Part shown: positions 34,872-43,905 of the stretch, piece by piece | How positions within the stretch are numbered: position 1 is the first letter of the stretch | How the letters are laid out: every line of letters starts with the position of its first letter | Origin: Rhodobacteraceae bacterium IMCC1909 | GTDB taxonomy: Bacteria > Pseudomonadota > Alphaproteobacteria > Rhodobacterales > Rhodobacteraceae | Reading direction: 5' to 3' | Assembly: GCA_030704425.1 (NCBI GenBank) | Contig: JAPDHM010000001.1 | Location: 620,001-684,000 of the forward strand | DNA length: 64,000 nucleotides | The notes under the pieces: model-generated | Database searches by the model: none | Told to the model about the DNA's origin: nothing | Seen by the model: the letters and a program-made list of their open reading frames with translations, nothing else | Position numbers and translations under genes: made by a program

Positions 34872-36455
34872 ATGAGCGAGCGTTCGAGCTATATCCTCTT
34901 CATCACGGATCAACAGCGTTACGATCACTTGGGCTGTAACGGCCATCCGGTTCTACGCACACCAAATATTGATGCAATGGCAGCTGAGGGCGTGAGCCAC
35001 GACCGGTTCTACGTTGCTTCTCCAGTTTGTATGCCAAACCGTGCAAGCCTTATGACCTGCCGTATGCCATCAAGCCATGGAACACGCTCGCTTGGAATTC
35101 CTCTTAATCATGACAGTGTGACATTTGTTGAACTTCTTGCGAACGCTGGCTATGACACTTGCTTGATTGGCAAAAGCCATCTACAGAACGTATCCGATTT
35201 TGACATACAGATCGAACCAACCAAGCATCGGGAAGGTTTTACAGCGCCACCCGAAGATCTGAATGTCGCAACCCGCTCGGACCTTGATAACGACACGTAT
35301 CAGTACGAGCGTCAGGCGTACTGGGATAAGCCCGACCCTAAAGTCCCAAAACCGTTTTATGGTTTCAAAGAATACTTCGCAGTTATGCGGCATGGCTTCA
35401 ACACAGGCGGAAGTCATCTCGAATGGGTCAAGAAGAACGCACCTGAAACTTTGGCTCTGCGTGGGCGTGACAAACAATTCGATCACGATTTCACCGTTCC
35501 TCAAGCGATCCGTACGAAAGTTCCAGAGGAACATTATTCCACGACCTATATCGCAAATCGTGCGGTTGAGTGGCTCAAAGCGAGGCGTAATAACAATAAG
35601 CCCTTCCTGCTGATGGTTTCCTTCCCTGATCCGCACCATCCGTTTACCCCGCCTGGAAAATATTGGGACATGTACAAGCCCGAAGATATGGTCGTGCCTG
35701 CCGCATATGAAGCTGATGACTGGGATCCGCCCGAGTACATAAAAGTAGCCGAACGTGACCGTGCCAAAGATCCAAAACTGGGTCAAATGGAAGGCTATTC
35801 GGTGGCTGTCTCCAAACAGGAGGCGTTGGAGGCGCGCGCACTGACTTGCGGAATGATCTCGATGATTGACGATGCGGTTGGCCGCGTGCGCGCGGCGGCG
35901 GCAGATGCAGGCGTCTCGGAAAATACTGTGCAAATATATACGTCCGATCATGGCGATCATTTGGGCGAACATCGCCTTTTGTTCAAAGGAGCGGAGCAAT
36001 ACGACAGCCTCACGCACGTTCCATTCATTTGGGCGGATCCGAAAGGCGACAGCGGCACTCGTACAGATGACTTAGCCCAAACACTTGATATTGGAACCAC
36101 CATCCTTGAGCATGCGAAGGTCGAAAAATCGATAGGAATGCAAGGCGTCGTTCTAGCCGCTGCTGGTGGCGTGGGCAGGGAAGCCGCACATATTCAATAT
36201 GAAACGCAACGCACGCAAGAAGCCTTTGGGCCTCGCCCCCGCGTTCATTCAATTGTTTATGAAAACTGGCGTCTCTCAATGTATCTTGGCAAGTGTCCTA
36301 ACGAGCTTTTTGACCTCTCAAACGACCCTGGCGAAATGGTCAATCTTTGGTGCAGCGCTAAACATCAAGACGTGAAAGCGCGATTAGTAGAGCGCTTAGC
36401 GGAGTTGGAGATTGCTGCGGTCGATCGCGTACCTCTCCCCACGGCTCAGGCTTAA
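34872..36455 (+). CDS. Type I sulfatase (formylglycine-dependent)
   Basis: Alkaline-phosphatase-superfamily hydrolase of 527 residues without a signal peptide, so it acts in the cytoplasm. The catalytic cysteine C53 is in VCMPNRASL, matching CxPxR, which an aerobic formylglycine-generating enzyme can modify. Metal ligands appear at ITDQQRYD near the N-terminus and in YTSDHGDHLGEHRLLFKG. The same fold includes phosphonate monoesterases and choline-sulfatases, so the ester class is not certain. It is encoded 11 bases after the TRAP permease, which links it to the imported substrate. No maturation enzyme gene is in the window. Confidence 0.87.
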   Translation: MSERSSYILFITDQQRYDHLGCNGHPVLRTPNIDAMAAEGVSHDRFYVASPVCMPNRASLMTCRMPSSHGTRSLGIPLNHDSVTFVELLANAGYDTCLIGKSHLQNVSDFDIQIEPTKHREGFTAPPEDLNVATRSDLDNDTYQYERQAYWDKPDPKVPKPFYGFKEYFAVMRHGFNTGGSHLEWVKKNAPETLALRGRDKQFDHDFTVPQAIRTKVPEEHYSTTYIANRAVEWLKARRNNNKPFLLMVSFPDPHHPFTPPGKYWDMYKPEDMVVPAAYEADDWDPPEYIKVAERDRAKDPKLGQMEGYSVAVSKQEALEARALTCGMISMIDDAVGRVRAAAADAGVSENTVQIYTSDHGDHLGEHRLLFKGAEQYDSLTHVPFIWADPKGDSGTRTDDLAQTLDIGTTILEHAKVEKSIGMQGVVLAAAGGVGREAAHIQYETQRTQEAFGPRPRVHSIVYENWRLSMYLGKCPNELFDLSNDPGEMVNLWCSAKHQDVKARLVERLAELEIAAVDRVPLPTAQA

Positions 36456-36460
36456 ATGAA

Positions 36461-37357
36461 ATGCCATTTGATACAACTTTTATCACGCTCGGAACCGCTG
36501 GTGGCCCTGTCCCAAAGCTTCATCGCGCTGCACCTGCTCATGCAATTACGTATGGCGATCGCGTGATCTTGATTGATTGCGGCGAAGGCGCGATGCAACA
36601 GTTGATGCGTGCTGGGATCGACTTTCGTCGCATTGATAAGGTCATCCTTTCGCATCATCATTTTGATCATATTGGCAGTCTGTTTACCTGCCTCGGGATC
36701 AATATGATGCTGCAACGCAAACAGCCGATCACGATCTATGGTCCACCGGGCACGCGTCAAATCGTTGAGGGTCTCGCGATGGCCTGTGATATTCCGCAAG
36801 CCATTGGCTTTGGCGTCGTCGGTCAGTCACTTCCACATCCGCGAAATTTTGTTCAGGTTGAGGAAATCGCTCCAGGCGACACGTTTGAAATCGATAATAT
36901 TCGCGTTTCATGCTGCGAAAACACGCATTATCGTGCCGAAACAGAACTGGGAACGAAGGGGCCTATCTCACTTTCTTTACGTTTTGACGCGCCTGATCGC
37001 TCTATAGTTTACACAGGCGACACGGGGCCGTGTCGCATGGTTGAGAATCTCGCCAAAGGCGCGCAACTGCTTGTGGGTGAAATGATGCTTGCAGAGCAAA
37101 TCATAGCGCAGCTTCAGGAGAAGAATCCTCACATGACGTCAGAGCGCATCACGATGATGGGTCAGCACCTTCACAGTCACCACCTGAGCCCAGAGCAATT
37201 GGGGGACCTCGCGGCCCGTGCGGGCGTTGCGCATGTGGTCGCCGTTCATATTCCGCTTGATAGTATCACGCCAGAAACTGCGCCCGACTTTACAGCGCGC
37301 ATTTCTCAAGTTTTTTCGGGTCAGGTTTCAATAGCCAACGATCTCGATCAGTTTTGA
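36461..37357 (+). CDS. Metallo-beta-lactamase-fold hydrolase, RNase Z-like
   Basis: Hydrolase of 298 residues. The zinc motif LSHHHFDHIG (H65-H67, D69, H70) and IDCGEGAMQQL are those of the RNase Z/AtsA-like branch, and VYTGDTGPC supplies the bridging aspartate. Zn-dependent arylsulfatases of the Pseudoalteromonas AtsA type belong to this branch, and the position among sulfatases makes a sulfatase or lactonase role plausible. A tRNA 3'-processing role is less likely in this operon. It starts 5 bases after the sulfatase stop. Confidence 0.82.
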   Translation: MPFDTTFITLGTAGGPVPKLHRAAPAHAITYGDRVILIDCGEGAMQQLMRAGIDFRRIDKVILSHHHFDHIGSLFTCLGINMMLQRKQPITIYGPPGTRQIVEGLAMACDIPQAIGFGVVGQSLPHPRNFVQVEEIAPGDTFEIDNIRVSCCENTHYRAETELGTKGPISLSLRFDAPDRSIVYTGDTGPCRMVENLAKGAQLLVGEMMLAEQIIAQLQEKNPHMTSERITMMGQHLHSHHLSPEQLGDLAARAGVAHVVAVHIPLDSITPETAPDFTARISQVFSGQVSIANDLDQF

Positions 37358-37371
37358 TTTAGGAAAATCAT

Positions 37372-38190
37372 ATGACTTTGACTTCAAAAGTGGCTCAAGC
37401 CGCGCGCAAACGCACAGAACGCCCTATGCCGCGCGTTTTAGTGGTCAAAGATGTTTGGCATCTAACGCCCAATATGATCCGTGTTGTGTTTGCTGGCCCT
37501 GAGCTTGATGGTTTCCCGAGCGGGCGCGACGGCGGAAATTGCAAGCTGATGATCCCCGAAAATGGCGAAACTAAAGAGCATTTTGTCGAGCGTCTGAGCA
37601 GTGGTCCACCGCCCGTTAGACGCACTTACACGGTACGCAAGTTTGATGCCTTTACGCATGAATTAAGCATCGATTTTGTTGCACATGGCGATGAAGGCCC
37701 TGCATCACGTTGGGCAAGTTCTGTTAGGGCTGGAGGTTTTCTGGGTTTCGCTGGTCCAAGTGAACCAAAGTTTATAGATTTTGATGCGGATTGGTATCTT
37801 GTTGCAGCTGATCCTTCGGCCATTCCGGTCGCAGCAGTTGCATTGGAGGCCATGCCACGTGATTCAAAAGGTGTCGCGATATTTGAGATCACTTCGGCAT
37901 TAGATCGACAAGAAATCGACGCACCGGCAGGCATAAAGATACATTGGTTGGTGCATTCTGATCCCCACAAAGCATCTACGCGCCAGGAAGACTTGATCAA
38001 AGCTATTGAATGGCCACAGGGCCGCGTAAAAACATGTATTGCAGGCGAGTCGGCCGTCATCCGGTCCTTGCGAGACTTCCTGATAAACGAAAAACAGGTG
38101 CCCCGCGAGGACACCTATATTTCAGGTTATTGGAAAATCGGTTTGATCGAAGACCAGCATCAAAAAGCCAAGCGAGACGGGGCTGATTGA
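37372..38190 (+). CDS. Siderophore-interacting protein-like flavin reductase
   Basis: FAD/NAD(P)H reductase of 272 residues. The N-terminal flavin domain has VRRTYTVRKFDAFTHELSID, with the RxYT motif, then DEGPASRWASSVRAGGFLGF, which binds FAD. The C-terminal nucleotide domain ends in the family stretch SGYWKIGLIEDQHQ. Relatives such as ViuB and YqjH reduce ferric siderophores. With no siderophore genes nearby, an electron-supply role for the cassette is possible. AGGAAA precedes ATG 37372. It is the last gene of this operon and converges on the alkylsulfatase gene with 17 bases between them. Confidence 0.83.
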   Translation: MTLTSKVAQAARKRTERPMPRVLVVKDVWHLTPNMIRVVFAGPELDGFPSGRDGGNCKLMIPENGETKEHFVERLSSGPPPVRRTYTVRKFDAFTHELSIDFVAHGDEGPASRWASSVRAGGFLGFAGPSEPKFIDFDADWYLVAADPSAIPVAAVALEAMPRDSKGVAIFEITSALDRQEIDAPAGIKIHWLVHSDPHKASTRQEDLIKAIEWPQGRVKTCIAGESAVIRSLRDFLINEKQVPREDTYISGYWKIGLIEDQHQKAKRDGAD

Positions 38191-38207
38191 CCCCCGCTCT
38201 GGAGCTT

Positions 38208-39485
38208 TTAGATGTCGCCTTGTTCCAGTTCTTTCGCATATTGAATATAGTAGTGGCGTGTCGGGCAGTTGATTTGCGCAACGGCGTGCGCGCGAAGTGC
38301 CTCTGCTTTTAGTTGCTTCGCATTGGCAACCTCATAATCCACATTCAGCAGGCGATCCAAAAGCTGTAGTGCCCACTGGAAATCACCATCTTTCAGCGCC
38401 TTTTGGGCAGAACCTAAGACAGCGGCGTTGCCACCTGCCAAGTCAATGAAACGCATTGCTTCATCTTTAGGTGATAACGGCGATAGCGAGGTCGGATTGC
38501 CGTCAAACCAACCCATGGTTCCGACAAAATAGGCACGCACAGAAAAATCAACGCGGCCATAATACTCCCGCAGATGGGGTTTTTCGGCCAAATGATCCGG
38601 CAATTTCACTCTATGCGCGAGTTCGTCAATTGTCAGTCCTGCGTCCATACCATTGCGGGTTTCATCGACAATATGACGGATTGCGTCACGGTAATCTGTC
38701 AAATCACTCTTGATTTTCTCCGCGCCAAAAACCGCTTTTGTGTGACCCGGACCAAGCACCTCTGGTCCAAAACCCATCAGTAAATCCATTGTATCCGCCC
38801 AAGAATCAAAATCTCGATAGGCAGTTCCGCGTGGAGGATAAAGGTTTGGAAAAGAGCGATAGAAATTATCGCCACATATCAACACTTTCTTATCTGCATA
38901 CCAAACAACAATGTGATCAGGGGTTTCGCCAGGTGCGTGTACAAGCTCCAGATCAATACCGTGAAGGCTTAACTTTTCACCTTCATCCCCGATGCGTCGC
39001 GTAGGCGGTAAAGCCCCCGCCCCCATTCCTTTCAGTGGACGCGCGCCTGGACCGACCCCGATGCCAATGATCTCATTGGGATACGATAATCCAATACCGA
39101 ACTGACGTTTTGTTCGGACCTGCATAGCCTTTACTGGCTGTGGATGATTGGATGCAACAAAGAGCGAGTCTTCCGAGAAACCTGTGCTCGCGAGGATCTC
39201 CGGATTACCCCCTTTTGCAAAAATACTGGCACCTGAAACATGATCACGGTGTGAATGCGTAAGGATGATCGTTTTGATTGGTAGATCGGTAATCTTGCGG
39301 AACTCGGCCAAAATATTTTCAGCCGCGACCGTTGTCTCAGACGTATCAACAATGATCAAACCATCATCACCGATGATCATATAAACGTTTGAAGCAGCAA
39401 ACCCGAAAGCTTGATAGACGTTATCTGCCAATTGCACGATTTCTTTTTTGAAATACTCGGGATGAGCTTTGAGTTCTGGGTGCAT
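38208..39485 (-). CDS. Alkyl/aryl-sulfatase, SdsA1-like (metallo-beta-lactamase type III)
   Basis: Enzyme of 425 residues. The zinc-binding motif THSHRDH is at residues 76-82 and a C-terminal alkylsulfatase domain follows. That domain is recognisable from YFVGTMGWFDGNPTSLSPL, FIDLAGGNAAVLGSAQKAL and FQWALQLLDRLLN, which match the SdsA1/BDS1 dimerisation region. The group cleaves the C-O bond of long-chain alkyl sulfates with inversion. There is no signal peptide. ATG 39485 has AAGGA nine bases upstream; two earlier in-frame starts lack one. An operator copy lies 66 bp upstream, placing the gene in the GntR regulon. It is shorter than SdsA1, which has an extra sterol-carrier-like domain. Confidence 0.85.
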   Translation of the reverse strand: MHPELKAHPEYFKKEIVQLADNVYQAFGFAASNVYMIIGDDGLIIVDTSETTVAAENILAEFRKITDLPIKTIILTHSHRDHVSGASIFAKGGNPEILASTGFSEDSLFVASNHPQPVKAMQVRTKRQFGIGLSYPNEIIGIGVGPGARPLKGMGAGALPPTRRIGDEGEKLSLHGIDLELVHAPGETPDHIVVWYADKKVLICGDNFYRSFPNLYPPRGTAYRDFDSWADTMDLLMGFGPEVLGPGHTKAVFGAEKIKSDLTDYRDAIRHIVDETRNGMDAGLTIDELAHRVKLPDHLAEKPHLREYYGRVDFSVRAYFVGTMGWFDGNPTSLSPLSPKDEAMRFIDLAGGNAAVLGSAQKALKDGDFQWALQLLDRLLNVDYEVANAKQLKAEALRAHAVAQINCPTRHYYIQYAKELEQGDI

Positions 39486-39550
39486 GTAACGGTGTCCTTG
39501 CATTTTCAGGGGCGTGCAGAAACAGGCCTGTTTTATAAAATTAAGCAATT

Positions 39551-39564
39551 ATGGGATCCCAAAA
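39551..39564. promoter_or_regulatory. Operator copy upstream of the alkylsulfatase gene
   Basis: The core ATGGGATCCCAAAA differs from the consensus TTTGGGATCCCAAA at a few outer bases. It lies 66 bp upstream of the minus-strand start at 39485, in a 259-bp divergent intergenic region that also serves the DctP gene. Confidence 0.65.
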
Positions 39565-39612
39565 TCAAGTACTTTTGTGAATTTCGGCTGATTTAAGAGA
39601 AAAAACCTTGGT

Positions 39613-39697
39613 ATAGGATCCCATCTGTTGTAACTATGGCACATTATAGAGTTAAATAGGTGGGTTTTTGATTCCATTTTAAAATTTGGGATCCTAA
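39613..39697. promoter_or_regulatory. Two further imperfect operator copies upstream of dctP
   Basis: TATAGGATCCCATC (about 39613-39625) and TTTGGGATCCTAA (39685-39697) each keep one intact half-site. The second ends 48 bp before the DctP start codon. With the copy at 39551 this makes three sites in one divergent region, which may allow cooperative binding. Confidence 0.55.
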
Positions 39698-39744
39698 TTT
39701 ATCTGGTTCTAGTCAAGATTTGGCTCTAACTGAGGGAGAAAACT

Positions 39745-40758
39745 ATGAACTTGAGGTTTAAACTAGCCGCTATTCTTGCTGGATCACTGAGCATTTCCAC
39801 AAATGCCGTATCAGGAGAGGAGCTAAGCGTAGCAACTTTTGTTCCACCAAGCCATGAAACAATCACAGGTGCGCTGGCTTGGTTTGAGAACGAGCTTACT
39901 TCCCGCTCTAATGGCGAATTAACATTAAAAGTGTATGCCGCGGGGCAACTGGGCGCAGGACCTACCCAGCAATATAAACGCGCTGTAAAGGGAGTGGCGG
40001 ATATCACGTTTGGAATCGCAGCTTCGACCCCTACACTCTTCCCAAAGACGATGCTTGCAATACTACCTGGTAAAGCACTTGACGGCCCCGACTCAACTAG
40101 GCGCATGTGGACAGTTTTCGACAAATCCATGGCAGATGAATGGTCCGATGTGAAAGTTTTAGCCGTTGGCAACCCAGCTGGAGGCATGATCATTGCCACA
40201 AAAGACGTTTCAACAATAGAAGGCATGAAGGGCACCAAAATTGTTCCTTGGGCAGCCATAACAACGCCTGTCCTGCAGGGAATGGGAACCGTGCCAGTAC
40301 AGTTAGGTCCAACCGAGCATTACACCGCGTTATCAACTGGAACAATCGACGCAGCAATTTCATCAATCAATAACATCATGCCGCCTTGGAACCTTGATGA
40401 AGTGGCTAATTATGCAGTTGTAAATACACCTGCCACATTTAATCCTGTCTTCTACGTTATGAACAAGGAACGCTACGAAAGCCTGAGTGCAAAACACCAG
40501 AAAATTATTGATGAGATATCTGGCATGCCCTTTTCTATGCAACTGGTGCAGGCGTTTCATGATGCAAATGAAGTAGCGCTGAAGTGGAAGGATGAGAAAA
40601 TTGCCGCAGGCGAACTCAACGTTGAATGGATTGCAACCTCTGATAGGGAACGCGCTAAGATGGAAGCCGCTGCGGCAGCTGGTATGGAAGCTATCTATTC
40701 GGATTACGCAGATCGCGGCATCCAGAATGCGCAAACGATATATGAAGCGCGGACATAA
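39745..40758 (+). CDS. DctP-type TRAP transporter solute receptor
   Basis: Periplasmic receptor of 337 residues with a signal peptide (FKLAAILAGSLSISTNA, cleavage near VSG). LKVYAAGQLGAGPTQQYKRA and the conserved arginine region fit the DctP fold, distinct from the TAXI receptor at 31.4 kb. GAGGGAG precedes ATG 39745. No intact permease follows: a GST gene intervenes and only a truncated DctQ-like frame remains at 41597. It is therefore either an orphan receptor using a permease elsewhere or part of a decaying transporter. Confidence 0.87.
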   Translation: MNLRFKLAAILAGSLSISTNAVSGEELSVATFVPPSHETITGALAWFENELTSRSNGELTLKVYAAGQLGAGPTQQYKRAVKGVADITFGIAASTPTLFPKTMLAILPGKALDGPDSTRRMWTVFDKSMADEWSDVKVLAVGNPAGGMIIATKDVSTIEGMKGTKIVPWAAITTPVLQGMGTVPVQLGPTEHYTALSTGTIDAAISSINNIMPPWNLDEVANYAVVNTPATFNPVFYVMNKERYESLSAKHQKIIDEISGMPFSMQLVQAFHDANEVALKWKDEKIAAGELNVEWIATSDRERAKMEAAAAAGMEAIYSDYADRGIQNAQTIYEART

Positions 40759-40816
40759 AACAGCTTTACAGCGCGCTTTGATTGATTACTTAAATCGAAA
40801 ATAAGGAACACGTCAT

Positions 40817-41578
40817 ATGGCCGTCATAACACCCAAAAACAAGACTGTTGAAACCTTCACAGGACTGCACTTGTACCACGGTGCCATTTCTAACTGCTCG
40901 ATGCGCGTAAGAATGACACTTATTGAAAAAGGGCTGGCTTGGGAAAGCCATCACCTAGACTTGAAGAAAAAAGAAAATATTTCTGATGAATATTTTGGCA
41001 TAAACCCGAACGGCCTGGTGCCAACTTTAATTGACAACGGCGTTGTTCATATCGAGTCAAATGACATAATAGATTACCTTGATGAAACCTATCCAGAACC
41101 ATCGTTGCGAGCAAAAAACAATGTGGAGATGATGGAATGGCTGCATCTTGCTGCAGCTATCCATGTCCCAGGCTGCAAGCCTTACGTGTATGCCATGAAG
41201 ATGGCTCCAAAATTAAAGAAAACAGCAAAAGAGCAGGCGAAGTACGATGATTTGCAAAAAAATCAAGAATTAAAGGCATTTCATTCCAAACATGCCGGTG
41301 ACAAGAGTTTTGAAACTAGCGATCTGGACAAGGCCAAGGCGATTTTGGATACGTCTTTCTTTAAACTGGAACAAACCCTAGAAGGCCGAACCTGGATTAT
41401 GGGACATCAATACACACTGGCTGACATCTCATGGATACCCCTACATTTTGTTTTGAAGGGCTGCGGATACTCTTTTGAAAAATTTCCAAATATTACGCGT
41501 TGGGCAGAAACCTTTTGCGAAAAAGATAGCTATAAAGAGGGTGTTTTGAAATGGTGCCCAGACTTTGCTGAAGTATAA
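40817..41578 (+). CDS. Glutathione S-transferase, LigF-like group
   Basis: GST of 253 residues. The thioredoxin-like N-domain has LYHGAISNCSMRVRMTLIEKG, then INPNGLVPTLIDNG with the cis-proline, and HIESNDIIDYLDETYP, the glutathione-binding segment with its SND (usually ES-T/V-I). The helical C-domain carries WIMGHQYTLADISWIPL. The arrangement resembles bacterial beta-etherases and dehalogenating GSTs. AAGGA precedes ATG 40817. It is transcribed with dctP and so lies behind the same operators as the sulfatases. A second related GST is at 46326. Confidence 0.85.
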   Translation: MAVITPKNKTVETFTGLHLYHGAISNCSMRVRMTLIEKGLAWESHHLDLKKKENISDEYFGINPNGLVPTLIDNGVVHIESNDIIDYLDETYPEPSLRAKNNVEMMEWLHLAAAIHVPGCKPYVYAMKMAPKLKKTAKEQAKYDDLQKNQELKAFHSKHAGDKSFETSDLDKAKAILDTSFFKLEQTLEGRTWIMGHQYTLADISWIPLHFVLKGCGYSFEKFPNITRWAETFCEKDSYKEGVLKWCPDFAEV

Positions 41579-41596
41579 AGATCTGGAAATAACACA

Positions 41597-41833
41597 ATGA
41601 GTGACACACTTTTTTCAAGGATGATGTTGATATCAATATCAGCACTTGATCATTTCCTTAAGTGGACTGCGTTGATCTGTGGTGGAGCCACCCTTAAGTT
41701 TATGACAGGCTTTTCAGTCTGGAATGTGCTTAGTATGCGTAAAGCAATCAACGCACCCATAACAGGCGCAGAAGATTTACTTCTTCTAGCACTCGTTACA
41801 ATGGTAGCGCTTTCGATCCCACTAGTCTTCTGA
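41597..41833 (+). pseudogene. Truncated DctQ-like TRAP small permease
   Basis: The frame of 78 codons starts at ATG 41597 and ends at TGA 41831. Its residues VWNVLSMRKAINAPITGAEDLLLLALVTM match the first half of DctQ proteins, which are normally 160-200 residues long. The second half is missing and an unrelated degraded gene follows at once. This supports loss of the permease that once partnered the DctP receptor. Confidence 0.55.
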
Positions 41834-41849
41834 AGCACAGGTGTGGTTC

Positions 41850-42251
41850 GCGTTGGGTGATGAAACGCCGTCGGTATCTTTCACGTCGTTGCCTTCGGTT
41901 GAGCGCTGTTACACACGGTACTTTACTTGTTCGACACAGACACCGTTGCAATTTCTGGTGGTGAGATTTCAAAACTCTAGATTTAGACTGGGCGGCTTGC
42001 ATTTTTTCACCTTCGTTCCGCTTTCGATCACCTCCACAAACGGTTGGGTGCGCCGCTTTGGGCTTAAGTGGAAATCGCTGCAATGATGGGTTTATAGCGC
42101 CGCAGTTTTGACGTTGCTTCACTTGGCCACGCTGTACGATTATTGGGGCGGCATCGGCTCCACGCTTGTTCAGTTCATGCCGTTGGCGTTGCTTGAGATC
42201 TACCGCGTCTATCTAGACCGACGCAGAGGGTCCCAACGTGTGGGTGCTTAA
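41850..42251 (+). pseudogene. Degraded ferric reductase-like transmembrane protein gene
   Basis: Pieces of one protein can be read across frames: MKRRRYLS..., YLFDTDTVAISGGEISKL, then FFTFVPLSITSTNGWVRRFG, a stop (TGA near 42084), and WVYSAAVLTLLHLATLYDYW ending in TAA 42249-42251. The order and the ITSTNGWVRR / WVYxAAVLxLLH blocks resemble the haem-binding ferric-reductase-like membrane domain (MsrQ/YedZ relatives). At least two frameshifts and one or more stops make it non-functional. Its 3' end overlaps the convergent membrane protein gene by three bases. Confidence 0.6.
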
Positions 42252-42679
42252 TGGCCCGTTTGAGAGCTTTTCTTAAGGCGCTTCCAAACCACCACACAGG
42301 CTAGAATTTCGATCGCTACTATGACAACATGCATACCAAAATCCATCGCCGGACCAGCAGGTGCATTTGCAATCGGGAAGAGTGGATCGATAATCGTCTC
42401 AGTGCCTTCGCGTAGAATGTTCATGAAAAGCACCACAAGGAATTGTCGCGCATTTTGCGTGATCACAACAAAGATCGACGCTGCAGCCATAGTTAACGTG
42501 CGACCGCCCATCTCATAGACAAGATTCAAATCAGGCGTCCCATTGACCGTGACACCTGTCGCAGCAAGCAGATCATGATCGAAGAAATACATGTAGACCT
42601 GACCGAGCATGATCAAAGTCAGCAGAACTTGAAGGACGTTTACCCAGATCGGAATGTCTGATTTCAGGAACTTTTGCAT
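42248..42679 (-). CDS. Small membrane protein of unknown function (four transmembrane segments)
   Basis: The 143-residue product has four hydrophobic stretches (IWVNVLQVLLTLIMLGQVYMY, LTMAAASIFVVIT, QFLVVLFMNILREG and DFGMHVVIVAIEILACVVVW). I do not recognise the family. It may be DoxX/DUF4345-like. ATG 42679 lies one base after the stop codon of the OsmC gene, so it is the last gene of the six-gene minus-strand operon. That position suggests a role tied to the cassette. TTG 42688 is an alternative start. Confidence 0.65.
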   Translation of the reverse strand: MQKFLKSDIPIWVNVLQVLLTLIMLGQVYMYFFDHDLLAATGVTVNGTPDLNLVYEMGGRTLTMAAASIFVVITQNARQFLVVLFMNILREGTETIIDPLFPIANAPAGPAMDFGMHVVIVAIEILACVVVWKRLKKSSQTGH

Positions 42680-42680
42680 G

Positions 42681-43865
42681 TTATGCAATCCGTTTAATCT
42701 TGAGCTTTGTCTTCAAATCCGTCTTGCAGAAGGCATGCAGGAAGCACGTCTTCTCTGAAATATCGAGCATCTCTTGCGCGGTTGCATCGCTCTCAGAGGT
42801 TTCAAGATAGACGTGTGTTTCAATCGGATCCGCACTACCTGCTTTGCCAGTGCCACCGCTTGCGCCACCTAGGCTAAAGTGCGTGTCCTGAACGATGCGG
42901 TAATCAGGCAAGTCGAGTTTGAGCATAGACACGAAGCGTCCGAACTGCGTCATGAAGCAAAACCCGATGCCAGCTGAGATCAGAGTATTCGCATCTGGTG
43001 CGCGGCCATCTTCTGAACTGAGTAGCACGAACGATGTTCCATAGGGCGAGTATTGCATCTGCTGGATTTGCTTAATTCCATCCTTTCGCAATTCAGCCAC
43101 CGCACCAATATTGAGACGTCGGTTCTGCTCATCACTCAGGGAAGACGCGTTGGTCGCAGTACCACCGCTTACGTCTTTTTTTGGTGTTGGTCCAACCTTG
43201 GTCATCAAGTCATCTGTGGCATCCGCAGGCATCGCTTTGGCAAAATGATCGCCAGGGTCAGGCAGTATCGCGCCGCTAAATTCAAAAGCATTGGCAGTCG
43301 CTAGCTCTGAGCCGTTTTTGCTCAACTTAAACAAGCTCTCAATCTTCCCACGCATCAAGCCATTGAGTGGAGATGCATAGGTCGCATTCACCAAAAATTC
43401 ATTCAATGCAGCATCATCTAGATCACAATCAATCTCGACCTGTAGCTCAATATTTTCCGCACCACCCACCATGGTACGCTTCATCATTGAGCCTTTCATC
43501 GTATAGTAATTATCCTGAATAAGCTTGAGCTTACGGATCTCAACACCCTGTTGTTCAGCTAGCGCTGTGATTTCGTTCATGTAACTTGCAGCCATTCCGC
43601 AAGACAGAAACGCAAGTGGGCAGCAAGCCGCGTCATGGCCATTCAGGTACGGTCCTTCATCACTTACAAAACGCCATGTGTCACCGGTCTTGGCAGAGCG
43701 CACTAATGCCTCTTTCTGGAAACCACTAAGCGAGCGCACCCATGTGCGATCTGCATCGCCTATGCGATTTTCAGGTGCTTGAATTCCAATCTCATCTGCA
43801 TTTGCAACTTTGAAGAACGGTGTTTGAGTGCTTCTTCCAATAATATCTTCGCCAAGATGTGCCAT
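42681..43865 (-). CDS. Tandem OsmC-like peroxiredoxin/hydrolase domain protein
   Basis: Protein of 394 residues with two OsmC-fold domains. The first (about 60-200) has a cysteine-rich segment DAACCPLAFLSCGMAASYM (C81, C82, C89), where OsmC proteins carry the first catalytic cysteine. The second (about 250-390) has GFCFMTQFGRF and EKTCFLHAFC for the two redox cysteines. Typical OsmC proteins are 140 residues and homodimeric, so this looks like a covalent dimer. OsmC proteins reduce organic hydroperoxides, and some relatives hydrolyse thioesters or act with glutathione conjugates. It is operonic with GST, SDR, ALDH and sulfatase genes. Confidence 0.75.
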   Translation of the reverse strand: MAHLGEDIIGRSTQTPFFKVANADEIGIQAPENRIGDADRTWVRSLSGFQKEALVRSAKTGDTWRFVSDEGPYLNGHDAACCPLAFLSCGMAASYMNEITALAEQQGVEIRKLKLIQDNYYTMKGSMMKRTMVGGAENIELQVEIDCDLDDAALNEFLVNATYASPLNGLMRGKIESLFKLSKNGSELATANAFEFSGAILPDPGDHFAKAMPADATDDLMTKVGPTPKKDVSGGTATNASSLSDEQNRRLNIGAVAELRKDGIKQIQQMQYSPYGTSFVLLSSEDGRAPDANTLISAGIGFCFMTQFGRFVSMLKLDLPDYRIVQDTHFSLGGASGGTGKAGSADPIETHVYLETSESDATAQEMLDISEKTCFLHAFCKTDLKTKLKIKRIA

Positions 43866-43905
43866 CAGTCAAATTCCTTCTAGAAACCTTATTATTAGTG
43901 TTGGC

